The notes under the pieces are model-generated. The model had not been told where the DNA came from. It made no database searches and saw only the letters and a list, made by a program, of their open reading frames with translations. The translations under genes were made by a program, and so were the position numbers. This document shows positions 22,201 through 34,147 of a DNA stretch of 64,000 nucleotides, piece after piece; within the stretch, counting starts at the first letter, position 1, and each line of letters opens with the position of its first letter. The stretch lies in the NCBI GenBank assembly GCA_963930645.1, contig OZ005649.1, positions 44,026,275-44,090,274 of the forward strand, read 5' to 3'. This DNA comes from Salticus scenicus (Eukaryota; Arthropoda; Arachnida; Araneae; Salticidae).

Positions 22201-23511
22201 AGGTGGTGGTTGAGTGGGCAGATGTTTGATTACGGAGGTGGGGTGGTGGTGTAAGGCTGGATGGTTGGGTGGGTTTGTGAAATTAAATTAAAAAAAAAAG
22301 CAGAAGGCTTGTTGCATTTACTTCGTATTACTATGCAAACTTTCTTTTTCCACTAAAATTTAAGTTTCTTCCTTCTTGAGTTCTCAACTACATTTAAAAT
22401 TCTAATCAATTGGTGAATTTCATTGTTGCTTCGTGGTTTCATTGTTATTCATCTGCTTTGAAATTTTGCTTTTTTAAATCCATATGGTTCCTGTTCTGGT
22501 CGTGGCAGGCTGGGTGAGTGTTGCCGGTGTGAAACTAGTTTAACCCCACAGGCAAGTCACAAGTCTTGCCGCCTGCCTCCTTCCTTCCTATCTTGTGTTT
22601 CTTAGGTTATTTTTTCATTAATTTTGATAAGTTTATCGTTTTGAGTTGGGATTTGTTGTGTTACTTTATTGATTCATATGTTTTGCAGGCTGTTGATTAG
22701 TGGATCTGGTTTCTTTACATTAGTGTATTTCATCCACTGATAAAATTTTTTTAAATCTTATTGGTCATTAGTGTTTCAGTGATCTTGTACCTGTTGCTTG
22801 GCTTCCACTATGCTTAATAGATCATCTTTATTATATATATATATATATATATAAAAGGTGGCGGTTGGGTGGGCAGATGTTTGATTACGGAGGTGGGGTG
22901 GTGGTGTAAGGCTGGATGGTTGGGTGGGTTTGTGAAATTAAATTAAAAAAAAAAAAGTAGAAGGCTTGTTGCATTTGCTTTGTATTACTATGCAAACTTT
23001 CTTTTTCCAATAAAATCTCAGATTCTTCCTATTTGAGTTGTCAACTATATTTAATGTTCTAATTATACTGTTAAACACAATGTGATCAATAGGTGAATTT
23101 CATTGTTGCTACGTGGTTTCATTGGTGTTCATCTGCTTTGAAATTTTGCTTTTTTAAATCCATATGGTTCCTGTTCTGGTTGTGGCAGGCTGGGGGAGTG
23201 TTGCCAGCGTAAAACTAGTGTAACCCCACAGGCAAGTCACAAGTCTTGCCGCCTGCCTCCTTCTTCCTATCTTGTGTTTCTTGGGTTGTTTCATTAATTT
23301 TGATAAGTTTATGGTTTTAAGTTAAGATTTGTTTGTTTTACTTTATTGATTCGTTTGTTTTGCAGGCTGTTAATTAATAGATCTGGTTTCTTTACATTAG
23401 TGTATTTCATCCACTGATGATTTTTTTTTTTTTTTTAATCTTATTGGTCATTGGTGTTTCAGTGATCTTGCATCTGTTGCTTGGCTTCTACTATGCTTAA
23501 TAGATCATCTT

Positions 23512-23541
<30 letters not shown>
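22201..23541. repeat. Tandem duplication, two units of about 650-690 bp
   Basis: Unit 1 (22201-22852) and unit 2 (22855-23541) both begin AGGTGG followed by a G/T-rich stretch (gtgggcagatgtttgatta), pass through a conserved 'aggcaagtcacaagtcttgc' segment, and end in a TA microsatellite. They differ by scattered substitutions and small indels, such as 'tttaatgttctaattata' found only in unit 2. Each unit ending in (TA)n suggests insertion into, or amplification from, a TA run. No protein is encoded. Confidence 0.9.
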
Positions 23542-23545
<4 letters not shown>

Positions 23546-23639
23546 CATAAATTATCAAGGAACTGCAACTTAAACAACCCATAGTTTTCAAGAAATTAGT
23601 TAAGGAATACTCAGAATGCTGTACTAAACATGGAGATAC

Positions 23640-23830
23640 AGTTTTTTTTATGGCCACCATGCTCACTAGATCTGGCTCCTGTATTTCTACCTATGAGGAC
23701 ATCTGAAGGTCTATCAAGACCTCATTATTACAGAAAGTTGCTTGTCTTCAGGCAGTGTGTACTTTGATGGACACAGTGCTGCTGCAATATGTGCAGTCAG
23801 CCTTTACATGGCATGCATATGCATATCTTA
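23640..23830 (+). pseudogene. Transposase C-terminal relic (DDE_3 type)
   Basis: A segment reads WPPCSLDLAPVF and continues in register as MRTSEGLSRPH, which corresponds to the conserved W-P-P-x-S-P-D-L-x-P block and following G-x-L-K segment of mariner/Tc1-type DDE transposases. It lacks the last catalytic context and has no open frame of useful length. It lies inside the TA-bordered inverted ends of 21871-24019. Confidence 0.6.
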
Positions 23831-24021
23831 ATATGTGAGGTGGATATTTTGAACATTTTCTTATCTAAACAAATGTAAATACTGACGTTCATCTTTCCAA
23901 TATTTTTTTTACTCTTTGCAGCGAATATGACATACAATTCTTTGCCTCTCCCCCTTTTTTTATTGAAAGCAAAGAATCTCGTTGTGCAGATGTTTGGGCT
24001 TTCATGATGGGACACCCAGTA

Positions 24022-25270
24022 AAAATACAAGGATTTATAACATATTTCATAAATAAATATATAAATGAGGGGGAATCTACTGCATTCTCTCTTATTACAG
24101 CAATATCAAATATGCCCCAAGGAAATACTTATGCAGATATAATAAGTCGTATAAAATTCAACATTCTGACACAACATTATTTTGTTTGGTAAAATTTCGA
24201 ATATTTAATAGTACATTCATGACTTCTAATATTAAAAAATAAATTTTAAGTATACTTTTTTTGTCTGAGAAAAATCTATAAATAATTCTAAAATATATTT
24301 AGCATCATACAAACAATCAATATCAAGCACTATCTCAGTTTTTGTTTTAATAGATTGTACTAATGCAAAAGGCAACAATAATATACATACAAGCAACACT
24401 TTTTTTTTTCGCAATAGTATAATTACTAAAACATAAAAGTGCAATAGTCTGGAGGGAATCTAATACAAGAATATCATAGACTATGCAACAAAATTACTAT
24501 ACAGAAATACAATACGAAGAAATATGGTTAAACACTCATACCAAATTTAATAATAAAAGAAATGTACTTTGACAAATTCTGAAGTTTATAATTCTAAATA
24601 ATATAACATTCTTTCGAATAAAAAATGAGTAAGGCTTGAAGTAAAGGCAGGGAAAAAAAGTGACGTGATGTCTGTAAAACTTTCAAATTAATTCAATATA
24701 AAACCACTTTTTTTTTTTTTTTTTTTTTTTTTAATTAGCAAAAATTACGCTTAATATTATTACAACGCCATTAATGAATCTAAGTAAATATATTTTAACT
24801 AATTTATACAATCAAAAAGATAATTGGCTGTTTTCTAAAAAAATTAAAACAACTTTTTATATGCAATTAACAATGAATGAAGTTAGGCAGTGACATAATC
24901 AGATTATGGGACTTTTATAATCAAAATTGTAAACAGAGACATGTTTCTTCATTCAAAAACAACACAGATGCATAAACATTTATATTTTTTTGCTTGTTGA
25001 AATTTGAAAAATAAATAACTAAAATAAAAGGTTAAAAATACATAGTGTTTGTGTTAATCATAAATAAATTGGCTATGTTAAGGAACTTGTAAGACTATGC
25101 ACCTGCAGTTAGGAATTTTTTTTTAGAAGTGTGCAAGCCCATGAACAAACAATTCATTTAGAAATATGTTACAATGAAACAAAATTAATTGAAAAATAAT
25201 TAACTTGGGTTTTGATATTATCTGTTATTCTCACTTGCTAACTCAGAAAGAAAGAAAAAAAAAATATATA
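24022..25270. other. AT-rich non-coding DNA
   Basis: Chance frames of 60-70 codons only. A T tract lies at about 24709-24733. Nothing else is supported. Confidence 0.6.
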
Positions 25271-25274
25271 TATA

Positions 25275-25696
25275 GGGTAAGTGCACCAGTGATTGACACT
25301 TTTAGAGCAATCTCTGATGTTTTTAATGTTCTAGTCATCAGAAAATATGTTTAGAAATCTTAAGTTAGTACATATGGTATGAAAGACATCCAGAACCACA
25401 TGTGTGTTAAAATATATACATTTGATAACAATTATTTTTTTTTTATGAATTTTTATTTGACACCCACTCAATGTTCTAGTAATTGACACTGCCAGTTTTT
25501 TATTTTATCATTAATTGACCCCCTATGTTCCAGTGTCTGACACTGCTAGTTTATTCCTTTTACCAGTTATTAGCACCCTCTGCTCCAGTGTTTGACATAA
25601 AATGTTAAAATCCTTATATGTAAAATATGTGATTTTATTATTTTTCTTCTTTATTAATTATTTCGGGATAGCAGTCAATCACTGGAGCACCTACCC
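25275..25696. mobile_element. MITE with long terminal inverted repeats
   Basis: The left end GGGTAAGTGCACCAGTGATT and the inverted right end GGGTAGGTGCTCCAGTGATT match at 18 of 20 bases, and the match continues a few bases further. Both ends sit in TA repeats, so the target duplication cannot be read exactly. Inside, modules ending in 'ttgacac' or 'ctgacac' next to 'ccagtg' recur four or five times, which suggests internal amplification of the end sequence. Confidence 0.75.
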
Positions 25697-25735
25697 TATA
25701 TATATATATATATGGAATATATATATTGGAATTGT

Positions 25736-25768
25736 TTATATATATATAATATATATAAACAATTCCAA
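25736..25768. repeat. AT hairpin
   Basis: A short inverted repeat: TTGGAATTG at the left and CAATTCCAA at the right, with TA-repeat inner arms. It lies 40 bases beyond the MITE end and could form a cruciform. Confidence 0.6.
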
Positions 25769-26973
25769 ATCTCAAATATAGCAAATTAACACTTTACCTA
25801 CTGCATTGTGAAACAGACAAAAATTCATTTGAGACATATTTTTTCAGTTACTTAAGAATATTTGTTAAAGACGAATGAAATAAAAATTATGCATATTACA
25901 TCACCAAAATAATTAATGAGGATTTAGTAAGTGTGGTACTTTAGTGTATTACTGGTAAATAGAGGTCGAAAAAGATAATAGGATTGATGGTACATTCTTA
26001 AGATAATAAAGAAATTAATTATGATGCACACAAAGATTGTAAAAAATGGCAAGCAAAAACAGCGAGAGCACTCACTAAAATTCCTTCTGGAACAAAAACA
26101 GCTGCATGTAGCGTCTAATGCAATGTAGTGAGATTAAGATGAGGCATATACATTTTATACTTATAAAAACCTTTGACATGTCTTCCATAAATTCGATTTT
26201 TTATGATTTTAAATCTAATGGTGCTTTAAAGTACTGTCGATAGATAAAAGGGTGAAAGGGATAATTAAAAATTTTCTTTTTTATCCACTCCCCCCCACCT
26301 TTTTTACACATAAAAGAGTACCTTATGGCACTTACTTTAAGAATACCTTATTCAAATAATAATAATAAATATTATTATACATCCAACTAATTTTTAATCT
26401 TCAGGTTCTGAAGGAACTTGTCATAGCTTCTGACAGTGATTTTTCTTTCTTTTTTTTTTCTTTTTACGAACATTACCTGTGTTATACTTAATTTATATAT
26501 TACCTCAACAATTGACAATGTCTTAGAAAATTTACAAAGATAAAAAAATAAAATAAATAAATACAATAATGTACCAATGGTACATTAAAATACCCTCCCA
26601 ACAAATGCTCATTAATTACTATGATGAAGTAATATGCATATTTTTTTTATCGTTCATATCTTTAGAAAGTAATTTAAACTAACCAAAAATGTATGTTACA
26701 TATATTTGTTTGTCAAAAATTTAGGACATAAAGGGTTAGTGTGATATGTATAGAGCAAAAGAGCTCTATCAAATGTCAAACACAAAAATTAAAATGTACA
26801 GTTAGAAAGCAAAACCCATTTATTGATTAATTTTGCTGTAAATTACCATATAAATACGCACTTAATGCCAATCAATTGGTAATAACACCTAGTTATTCAT
26901 GATATAGTTACATCATGCTTAGGTGAAGATATTAAAATTTGCATCAACCTCTTTTTATCAAATGGTAAGACCC

Positions 26974-27085
26974 ATTTAACTCCATATTTAAATTTCTGAG
27001 ATCAAGGTAGTTCATAAAATGGTATAGTAAACTATACCATTTTATGAACTGCCTTGATCTCAGAAATTTAAATATGGAGTTAAAT
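26974..27085. repeat. Near-perfect 112-bp palindrome
   Basis: Arms of 55 bases (26974-27028 and 27031-27085) are inverted copies with a single mismatch, around a two-base AA centre. Each outer end contains TTAA (ATTTAACTCC). There is no coding potential. The near identity of the arms implies a recent origin or gene conversion between arms. Possible natures: a minimal foldback transposon or a hairpin-RNA source. Confidence 0.9.
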
Positions 27086-28235
27086 ACTTTTAATTCTTGA
27101 TGGAAATACAAGGAAAAACGTATTTAGGTGTTTAACCATAAATTTTAGAAAAGTTAAATTAAGATTTCACTAACTATTAAACTAATTCAGATAATGAGGA
27201 AAAATGTATGATGATTTTAAATATAAAATAAAGTAATTAATTAAGAAATTATGTATTTATCTAAATCTACTTGAATAACTATTTTAATTCCTATATGTAA
27301 GCAAAGTTATAGATAATACAAATGATATTATAATATAGAAGAGATCAATAAGAAATGAAATATCACAGTAACTCAAAAATTAATGATAGGAATGAGCTGA
27401 TATATTTGAAAACCCATATTTTTGATAGCATCTTTTGCGTAAAAAGTAATATAGGTCATAATTTGTAATTTTTTTAAATATGAATTGATTAAAAATTTTC
27501 ATGATTATGATTAAAAACATGTTTTTTAATGAAATATTTGAATGGAATATGTTTGGATCCTTTTATTTTAATGCATAAAAAAAAAAAAAAAAAAAAAAAA
27601 GAAATTTGAATTTAGTAATTTTTTAGGAAGAGAGGAATGAATATGTACATTTATTTAACATTAATATCCCCAGACTTCAGCTTATAACTCTATGAAAATT
27701 TGAGAGAAGTATATATTATACTCTTTTCTGATTTGATCTAAATAATAATAATAAAGGGTCAAAAATGAGTGTTGCCATTTGAAAAAATGAAGCTGTGCAA
27801 ATTTTAATATATCTAGACAACTCTTTAAACAAAATCTAAATGTACCACTATAAACTAGATATCATTATTAATTGATCAGCACCAGCCACACATTAATATA
27901 ACAATTTGCAAAAAAAAAAAAAAAAAAAAAACTTGTGTTTAAAATGTGAAATTTTGCATTTATGAGACATAGCTATTATGGCATTTATATTTTAATATTC
28001 AAAACATTATTAAATACAATATTTAAAAAAATAAAAAAACCTACTTATTGAAGTTGAGTGTATGAAAAGTTGTATGGATCTACATATTTACGAAATATAT
28101 ATAAGCATTGATAATGATTTCTTTTAATAACTTATAAAATACTAATATATTCTAAAAATCCCTGTTTCTTAGTATTATATAAGAAGATAAAATAGCTTTC
28201 AATTTCGCTTCAAACTCATTTAATTTTTTATAGTC

Positions 28236-28326
28236 TTAACACATTCGATGCCGATCACACACCAGTGCGTGACGTGCCGTATTGTGTCAAATGGCAGTCA
28301 TGTGAGATCAGCAGCGAATGTGTTAA
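28236..28326. mobile_element. 91-bp TTAA-bordered miniature element
   Basis: TTAA at 28236-28239 and 28323-28326 borders inverted ends CACATTCGATGCCGATC and CACATTCGCTGCTGATC (15 of 17 match). It is markedly richer in G+C than its surroundings. TTAA targeting is the mark of piggyBac-type transposition. Its end sequence differs from the piggyBac at 6268-8012, so another family would have moved it. Confidence 0.7.
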
Positions 28327-28484
28327 TATAGATTCAGGAGAAAAAAAAAATGTCATTATTGTTAAACATTTGGTGACATTTATTACCAATCTCTTCTCAT
28401 TAAACTGGAATAGTGTTTGTCCTTTTCTAAAAAATCTATAATACACATTTTCAATTTGGGTTACCTTTAATACAAAGAAATAGA

Positions 28485-28485
28485 G

Positions 28486-28558
<73 letters not shown>
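28485..28558. repeat. (TA)n microsatellite, over 70 bases
   Basis: An uninterrupted TA run, the longest in the window. Confidence 0.95.
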
Positions 28559-28563
<5 letters not shown>

Positions 28564-31372
28564 TTTTTTTTGTCGACACTAATGAATAATTTTCATAAAA
28601 GTTAGCAGATCCAAATAACTTCCCATTTATTTTAACATAGAAAAATTATTAGAAACACTTAAGTGAAATAACTTTGTATCAATTTATATTATAAACAGTT
28701 CACAATTAAACAAAGAGAACGAAAAGAAAAAGGATGACATTTTTCCAGCACAACTACTAAAACATTTAACAAATTTTTGTACAACGCATTGATTTTATTT
28801 AATTTTTAAATCAAACTAAGATTACTTTGGCACATTAAATAATTTTTAGAGACTTAAATTATTGCATTTTGCTATTAAAAATTTGGAAAAGGGAAATTCG
28901 ATTTTGTAAAAAAAAAAAAAAAAAAATATTTATTTAACATGATTGCAAAAGTAAATATTTTTTAATTAAAATTTTCTTAATTTCTACTTACTGAATTTGT
29001 TTTAATTTTCTAATAGAGTTCACGTTAAATCCTAAGAGCTGTTATTCCTTTAAATATGTGTTAAAATTTAATATAATATTTATTTAAAATAATAATAAAA
29101 TAAATCAGGGAGTTTGTTTTACAAGTGGTTGCCCTAAGAATATTGGGAATGAATTGAAGCTTTGTAAACTAATTTTCATATTACAAAATTTTCAAAAATT
29201 TAATATTTTACATATACTATAATGCAGGGCATAGCAATTCATAAATCATGCAAGAGTTGAAATTTTTTCATTTTAAATATGGCTAAACACACACACACAC
29301 ACAAAAAAAAAAATCAAACTTTAATACTTACTAACTATCAAATATATCTATACTTAAATTTTGGCTTAAAAAGGTGATTTTTTTTTTACCTGGCATTGAA
29401 AGGAAATTTTACAATATCTAGTAAGTGAATGTGTATGTCGTAGAGGCTGAGGGCCGTTCATTTCCTACCCACATTATACATATTTGAAAATAAAAACTTT
29501 TATTATTCAATCAATATTTATTAAAATAATAACAATAAATAAATTTTCTTCTTGAGAATTTAAAGTGGACGGAATTTAATAAAATAATTCATTAAAGACA
29601 GAAGTACTTGCTGATCGATAACTTTCAATCAATAATTTAAAACAGCAAAATTATTATTTTCCATTTGAAGTCAAAAAAAAAAAAAATCAAAAGACATTTT
29701 AAAAATTTTCAATATATGTATCAGCTATAGCAAATGCAAAAAGTAAGTCTCCATTAAAAACAATATAACAAAATATGAATAAAAAAATCCAGATGATTTT
29801 CAGTAAATATTTTCTGATTTGTCTATTTGTTTTTTCCCCAATAATCTGTACTTTCAAATTATTTTCACGAAAAGAGAATGAATTACTCTCACTGGCCTTC
29901 CAGAAGGCTACATATTATGAATAAATAGATTTAACAATAAACAGCACCAGGAAGCTTGTGTATCAGGATAACAACAGTGCAGATAAAGAATGTAATGTAT
30001 ACAATATATATGTATAAATATTTTCAAGTTCTACAGCTGTCAACTACACATAAAAAGTTTATATACAACACAATTTGTGCACAAGAAAATTAAAAGTCAA
30101 ATGCCCATAAAAATGACTAAAATATAAATATGATTAAAAAAAAAAAAAAAAAAAAAAAGCAAGAATTAGGTTTTTTCATAAATTAACATAATTATAAGAA
30201 TTTATTTTATAATTTAATTTTATATTATTATACATATTTTATAGGAATATTTTATGTCCTGCAATAATTTTCAAAGCATACTTTGAGTTGAAAAAACAGA
30301 AGTTATACACAAAAAGAAAAAAAAAAGTTCTAATAGATTAAGAAACATTAAAATGTCTTTTAAACTGTTATTGCAAAACAGAACAAATTCAAATATTGTA
30401 ACTTTTTTTTTTTTTTTTTTTAATTATTATTTAAATTGATTCATTTTAAATAGACTGGAAAAGAGATTTAAGCAAATTTTACAAGTTTTAATAAAGATTC
30501 TAGCACACTTTTTATGCTTTTAAGTTTTTATTCTAAAATATGATTTTTTTTTTTTTTTTTTTGTCATATATCTTAAAATAAATACTGAATCTCTATTTTT
30601 GAATAAGTACCTTGTACTGAATACTGAAACAACTGATAATTTACTTTACAGATTTTAATATCTGTAAATCAAAATATTAAACACTTACATACACATGCAT
30701 AAAACTATCAATAATAATAAAAAAAAGTATTACTACACTTTTGAAGGCAACCATTTTAATTTTTGGAACAACCTTCACTTGAATCTCTCTACTATCTTTA
30801 TTAGAAAATAAAATAAATAATTAAAATAAAATAAATAGAATAAATGTGCAAAATAATCTCCATAAGTAAATAAACCATTAATAAACACTACAGGAAATAT
30901 TTGGATAGTCAAATTATCAACATTTTATCTCTTTCTGAATCAGTGATGCATTTTTAATTAGCCGTATTATTCAACTGTTAAATATTCATGCGTTGCTATT
31001 ATCAATTAAAATAAGTTAAATGTATGGAACTAAACGGTGGGTAGCCTATTAGGTGGGATATTTCAGTCGGTCACCATGACGAGCAATCGGGCAAAGTCAT
31101 TTTTCTTAACAAACATGAATATAGCACGTCGAAATTTATGGGAATATATATATATATGATGAGGAACTGAGCAGAGTCTGCCTATCCCAACTAGTTTTTT
31201 TTTTTTTTTGAGTTACAAAACAGTTATAACTAAAAAATTAATTAAAGGTCTTTGGATTATGAATTCATGCTGTACTGATCGAGCTACTTAAATTTTATAA
31301 TAAAATTACAAATAAATACTACATGTTTGATGAATTTTGTGTAGAAACACAATAGTATTTTATATAATTATT

Positions 31373-31406
<34 letters not shown>

Positions 31407-33607
31407 TATGCAGAACATTTAATTATTATGTAACTGTGTGTGCATTTTAATGTAACTTTTTCTTTCAATGAATTAATAATATTATAACTTTTGTGTTATT
31501 CTAAATCTTCGATATAAAATCTTTATTCCATATCACATAAATATATTTTACTTTACTACTACACTTATTAAACAACATCTTACTTTTTAAATAAAAAAAA
31601 AAAAAAAAAAAAAATCCAGATAAGATCAATGTTTAACAAATAAAACATGAATAAAACACTTTGAAATATTTCAAATATAAACCAATAAACAGAAATGTTT
31701 ATATTTAAAAATCAAAATAACCCAATTATTTATTTTCAAAAGTTCGATATTTTAGAAATAAAAAGAAAATGAAAGATTCTGAAGTTTTTAAAACACAAAT
31801 TACCCCAAAATTATTATCGTATTGACTTCGAAAATAACCAATTACAATTGAATATAAATATGAGCATTCAAATTTCTTACAAGATAAAATCAAAACTGTG
31901 TGCCATAGTAAATAAATACTTAACATACTTTAATTTATATATTCAGAACATGTAAAGATAAAAACTTTCATTTGTACAATAAATTGTTGGTACATAAAGC
32001 AGCATAACAATAGAATGAAATAATTGTGCTGTTATAACTATCCTGAGCTTAATATTGTGCGAGGAACGGACTTTACGCACTATGAAACAAGTTTTGACAA
32101 AATTGTTAAATATCAATTTAAAACAATTTACTTGCAGGTTAAGAAGAAATATATGAATCAAGTTCTCTACAGAACTGATAATATTTCAAATTATTTTATA
32201 ACAAATGCAGAGATCAAGTCTCAAATGATCTCAGATGTTTAAATGCAAGATATTTTAATTTACTTTTGCTTAAACAGAAGTCGATCCATGTTGTAATACT
32301 TGAGGTTCATTTTTGTAAAATTTGTATTTACTTTTATCTGAAAAAATATCGTCATGTAGAAACTTTTATAGTAGTCACTTTATATAATGTTTAATATCAA
32401 GTTTAACAAAATCAAGAGTAAGCAGTTATTTGAAAAAAAAATTTAAGTATTATTTCTAATGTTTTCAGTAACATGAAAGAAATTTATTAAGGGATCACTT
32501 AAATACAATGGAATTTTGCGAAAGAGCCATTTTTATAAATTTGAATTTGTAAAGGAGTTCATTTTATAATTTTGAATCATTTGAAAAGGCTCATTTCACG
32601 TACTTTAATTTTGTGAAAAGGCCCTTTTTATAGATTTGGATTTTTGTAAAAAGACCCTTTTTATGGATTTTAATTTTAAGAAGGAACCCTTATTAGGTAA
32701 GGTAGGGCCTAAAAGGCCTTTATTTTTTGCCTGGATCAACTCCTGTATACAACTATCAATGATCATTTACTGATCTCCAAATGATTATTTTATGTATAGT
32801 TGCAGTGAAACAGAAAATACTGGTGTTGAAAAATAATGAATAAAAACTTTGCAAGCAAATATCATAAATTGTGAAAATTTACAACAATTGTTTTGAGTGA
32901 AATGAGCATAACACTTCATTATGTAATGGAAGTGTCTGATCTTTTTTATTTTTCAAAACATTTCTAGGACAAGTGAAAGTCAATTTCCCTGACATTTCCA
33001 AGTTATTTTCTTCCATTTTGGCACAACATTTTATAAATTATCAACTTTTATCTAGAATTTTCTAGTCAAAATTCTCTGACTTTTATAGAATGGAATCAAA
33101 ATTCCCTTATTTTTAAAAGATTTTAAACAGAATCCACTTAGTTATATAGATTTCAAACAAAATCGAGTTCAATCAAAATTCTGACTTTTATAAATTTTAA
33201 TCAAAATTCTTAGACGTTTATATATTAAATTCCCTGACACTTCATATGTGTTGCAAAATTTTCTTGATTTCCAAGTTTTTAACCATCCAGTAGAAGTAGG
33301 CAAGAAAAAAGCGTCCATGATTTGGTATGTTGGTGCTTTGAAACAGTACTTATTGTCTAATAAAGGGTCAAGTTCATTTTGACCTGAAATAATTTATCAG
33401 GCAATCAATAAGAAATGTTGCAGCTGTGCATATTATGATATCAATGAAATGTTAAATAAACACAGCCCCCACCCTTGGAAAAAAAAACAACAACAACTAA
33501 GATATTAAAAATATATATATCAGTGTCTTAATCGTATAGATGTTTCATATACAAAATAAATAATAAAATGAGTAATTTTGTGCAAGGTTTTTGGCCAAGT
33601 CTTTTTA
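28559..33607. other. AT-rich non-coding DNA with homopolymers
   Basis: No recognisable coding exon. Poly-A or poly-T tracts of 15-25 bases are frequent (for example 28908, 30136, 30405, 31377, 31597). A region at 32515-32700 has five or so degenerate repeats of about 40 bases built on 'ttttgtaaaaagaccctttt'; a looser echo, 'tcaaaattct...gacttttata', lies at 33050-33230. A frame of 72 codons at 32024 matches nothing. Part may be 3' untranslated sequence of the minus-strand GTPase gene, but no boundary can be shown. Confidence 0.55.
32515..32700. repeat. Degenerate short tandem repeat, about 40-bp unit
   Basis: Variants of 'ttttgtgaaaaggccc' alternate with 'ttttatagattt' five times at irregular spacing. 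Divergence between units is high. Confidence 0.55.
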
Positions 33608-34147
33608 TTAACCCATTAAACGTCTCTATATGAATCCCACTGAAAAATTATGAATTTTCGTATATTTTGGGTTTCAATGTGCATTTCTAATCACATGTAG
33701 TTAAAATAATTAAAAAAAATATATTTTGTTAGAAGATATGATATATGTTTCCAACATAGGAGATTTTACACCTAACTCGGGTAGAACAGATGTTGAAAAA
33801 CTGCAAAACTCTTTTAAGTTAGTTTTCTTGATCCCTGTTTGTTATAATTTATGAAAAGAATTGTTTTATTTCATATCCATTGTTTTCAACCCCTGCAATC
33901 GAATGAGTTATTTTTGCTGATTTTTATCTTTGCTGATGTTTTGCAGAAAAACAAACATCATTGTTTGAATAATTGAAAAAAGAAATAGAAGTTACATTAG
34001 AAAGTTTTTGAAAAAATTACCAACAGAACTAGGCATTTCAATATTTAAAGTAAAAAAGAAAAAATATATTTATCTTAATTACTTGCAGAGAAAAAAACTC
34101 TTAAAAAATTGTTCCCGCAGCAGGAGCTTTGGCGACTAATGGGTTAA
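33608..34147. mobile_element. 540-bp TTAA-bordered element with piggyBac-like ends
   Basis: TTAA at 33608-33611 and 34144-34147 borders ends reading CCCATTAAACG and, inverted, CCCATTAGTCG. The window's own piggyBac right end, inverted, reads CCCATTAAG after its TTAA, so the first eight bases agree. There is no coding capacity. I infer a non-autonomous element mobilised by a related piggyBac transposase. Confidence 0.7.

Larger units (their letters stand above)
21871..24019 (+). mobile_element. Decayed Tc1/mariner-type transposon
   Basis: The left end CAGGGTGTCCCATTA and the inverted right end CTGGGTGTCCCATCA match at 13 of 15 positions. Each is bordered by TA (21869-21870, 24020-24021). A transposase remnant lies near the right end (23640-23830). 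About 1.35 kb of the interior is a tandem pair of 650-690-bp units (22201-23541) that does not look like transposase and may be a later insertion. Confidence 0.7.

Noticed and set aside
32024..32242. A 72-codon frame in the AT-rich central region
   Set aside because: It overlaps an equally long frame on the other strand and has no recognisable motif or exon signals.
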